The notes under the pieces: model-generated
Database searches by the model: none
The model's input: the letters and a program-made list of their open reading frames with translations, nothing else
What the model was told of the DNA's origin: nothing
NCBI GenBank assembly: GCA_014804225.1
Contig: JAAVAF010000081.1
Span: 1-14,669 of the forward strand
Source: Lachnospiraceae bacterium
Lineage (GTDB): Bacteria > Bacillota > Clostridia > Lachnospirales > Lachnospiraceae
Direction of reading: 5' to 3'
DNA: 14,669 nucleotides
Program-made: the position numbers and the translations under genes
Part shown: positions 13,464 through 14,669 of the stretch, one piece after another
How the letters are laid out: every line of letters begins with the position of its first letter
Position numbering within the stretch: the first letter of the stretch is position 1

Positions 13464-13655
13464 TTTCTATATAAGCGTAATGTAACACACTTTATATGTT
13501 ATTGTAAACGATTTTTTCATTTATTTTCACTCTCTTATAGACAAAATTTAAAAAAAATTGTAGAATGTATCTGAACGACATTTTAAAATGGTTTAAGGAA
13601 TATACATATTTCTATACACTAACTTTCGCACATTCCATTTTACAATATTGATTCC
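13464..13655. other. Remaining intergenic DNA between the uridylyltransferase gene and cheY
   Basis: AT-rich and without a gene. It holds a 12-bp perfect palindrome CATTTTAAAATG at 13579-13590. I see several weak -10-like boxes but no promoter I can assign firmly to either divergent gene, and no flagellar SigD consensus. Confidence 0.4.
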
Positions 13656-13670
13656 AGAGGAGGAATAAAA

Positions 13671-14033
13671 ATGGCAAAAAATATTTTAATCGTTGATGAT
13701 GCGGCTTTTATGAGAATGATGATTAAGGACATTTTAACAAAGAATGGTTACAATGTCGCTGGTGAGGCTGAAAACGGAAAACAAGCCGTAGATAAATACA
13801 ACGAAATAAAACCGGATCTTGTATTGATGGATATTACAATGCCGGAAATGGACGGAATACAGGCATTAAAAGCAATAAAAGGTGCTGACCCAAATGCAAC
13901 GATTATCATGTGCTCAGCAATGGGACAGCAGGCAATGGTTATTGAAGCAATCCAATCCGGAGCAAAAGATTTTATCGTAAAACCGTTCCAAGCAGACCGC
14001 GTTCTCGAGGCACTGAAAAAAGTAATTGGATAA
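13671..14033 (+). CDS. cheY: Stand-alone CheY-type chemotaxis response regulator
   Basis: A 120-aa single-domain receiver. CheY takes phosphate from CheA and binds the flagellar switch. The acidic pocket is Asp9-Asp10 (LIVDDAAFMR), the phosphorylated Asp is Asp54 (LVLMDITMPEMDG), the switch Ser is Ser82 (IIMCSAMGQQ) and the conserved Lys is Lys104 (DFIVKPFQ). All key residues are present and there is no output domain. MAKNILIVDDAAFMRMMIKDIL is very typical of clostridial and Thermotoga CheY. GAGGAGG lies 8 bases before the ATG. It is a single-gene unit, 320 bases from its divergent neighbour and ended by a strong terminator. Orphan CheY copies can also act outside motility, so the exact role is inferred from sequence only. 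Confidence 0.93.
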   Translation: MAKNILIVDDAAFMRMMIKDILTKNGYNVAGEAENGKQAVDKYNEIKPDLVLMDITMPEMDGIQALKAIKGADPNATIIMCSAMGQQAMVIEAIQSGAKDFIVKPFQADRVLEALKKVIG

Positions 14034-14075
14034 ACAGCTTAATAATACATACGATTGCAATTTTCTATAAAATAA

Positions 14076-14112
14076 AAAATCTCGAAAGTGAAAATTTTCG
14101 AGATTTTTTTTT
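14076..14112. terminator. Bidirectional terminator between cheY and the cardiolipin synthase gene
   Basis: AAATCTCGAAA and TTTCGAGATTT form a perfect 11-bp stem with an 8-base loop, flanked by an A-run and a T-run so that it works on both strands. It lies between convergent genes. Confidence 0.9.
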
Positions 14113-14123
14113 ATTACCTTTTA

Positions 14124-14669
14124 TCAAAGCAACGGTGAGATGATTCGCAGTACTTGCTGTATTAGCTTATTTCCAATCGGACGTTTCGACCAACGAGGTA
14201 AATCCATCGCATCACACACCTCCAATGTCTGCAAAAAGTCCTTCTTAATATCCTCTATCGCGTCCATTTCACTGATAAACACACCGCACTCATAATGTAA
14301 ATAAAAACTTCTGTAGTCCGTATTAATTGTCCCGCAAATCGCACATTCATCGTCCACCACAACATTTTTTGCATGGATAAATCCGGGTGTATACTCATAA
14401 ATCTGCACACCTGCCTCCATAAGCTTCCCATAATTAGAAACATTTACCATATACACATACCATTTATCATATCTCTTTGGCACAATGATACGCACATCAA
14501 CGCCGCTCTCTGCAGCGCTTGTAAGGTCCTCAAGCATTTTCTGGTCAAGTACCAAATACGGTGTTGTAATATAGATATAATCTCGCGCTTTGTTAATCAT
14601 ACGCGTATACGCACCCTCTGTCGGATTGTGAGGATTTCTATGCGGACCTCCCATAAATGGCTGCACATA
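14124..14669 (-). CDS. cls: Cardiolipin synthase (phospholipase D family), C-terminal part; 5' end outside the window
   Basis: The last 181 codons of a phospholipase-D-type cardiolipin synthase, a membrane enzyme that joins two phosphatidylglycerols into cardiolipin and glycerol. The reading frame is open to the window edge (YVQPFMGGP), so the GTG at 14664-14666 is not the real start; the membrane helices and first HKD motif would be beyond the window. Visible are the typical NKARDYIYITTPYLVLDQ (about residues 25-42 of the fragment), then the second catalytic HKD motif, HAKNVVVDD, followed by CGTINTDYRSF. Family members usually have GSxN, here GTIN, a conservative change. The C-terminus is basic and hydrophobic (NKLIQQVLRIISPLL), as usual. 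It ends next to a bidirectional terminator. Confidence 0.9.
   Translation of the reverse strand, partial: YVQPFMGGPHRNPHNPTEGAYTRMINKARDYIYITTPYLVLDQKMLEDLTSAAESGVDVRIIVPKRYDKWYVYMVNVSNYGKLMEAGVQIYEYTPGFIHAKNVVVDDECAICGTINTDYRSFYLHYECGVFISEMDAIEDIKKDFLQTLEVCDAMDLPRWSKRPIGNKLIQQVLRIISPLL

Noticed and set aside
13560..13655. Flagellar SigD-type promoter or c-di-GMP riboswitch upstream of cheY
   Set aside because: No TAAA-N15-GCCGATA-like match and no riboswitch core could be found by eye.

Overview
The window looks like a chromosomal segment of a low-GC Clostridia, most likely a Lachnospiraceae relative. This is inferred from AT-rich intergenic DNA, strong GGAGG-type ribosome sites, a CheY/methyl-accepting chemotaxis gene set, a secreted GH25 muramidase with a long array of Ig-like repeats of the kind common in gut Lachnospiraceae, and a UDPGP/UAP-type uridylyltransferase. 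No rRNA, tRNA, CRISPR array, transposase or phage gene is visible. Most genes are on the minus strand.

Layout: 1-1800 holds an ABC exporter half-transporter (minus). 1884-6071 holds a very large secreted GH25 lysozyme-like protein with about 11 repeats (minus). 6159-7430 is an accessory-looking patch: a 68-codon small protein with its own promoter, two GC-rich hairpins, a decayed copy of the end of the next gene, and a VWA-like gene with protein-like debris upstream. 7458-7634 is a 58-aa two-helix membrane protein with promoter and terminator. 7710-8919 holds an MgtC/SapB membrane protein and the D-aminoacyl-tRNA deacylase gene dtd, separated by a 60-nt palindrome. 9126-9317 is a small helical protein (plus). 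9431-10903 is a six-helix chemoreceptor starting with TTG (minus). 11155-11325 is a ribbon-helix-helix regulator, also starting with TTG (plus). 11518-13349 is a translationally coupled pair: UDP-sugar pyrophosphorylase, then a HAD phosphatase. 13671-14033 is a stand-alone cheY (plus). 14124 to the window end is the C-terminal part of a phospholipase-D-type cardiolipin synthase (minus).

Functional links: the uridylyltransferase and the HAD phosphatase share an ATGA overlap and probably both act on sugar 1-phosphates. The chemoreceptor and CheY belong to chemotaxis signalling but are not in one operon. Three convergent gene pairs are separated by bidirectional terminators (9319-9369, 11392-11436, 14076-14112).

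The most unusual signal is a pair of 60-nt imperfect palindromes (8416-8475 and 13404-13463) that lie about 5 kb apart. They share architecture, a 3-nt bulge, a T-T mismatch and loop sequence. They differ at eight base pairs by changes on both sides that keep pairing. This suggests a dispersed structured RNA or palindromic element family that I do not recognise.
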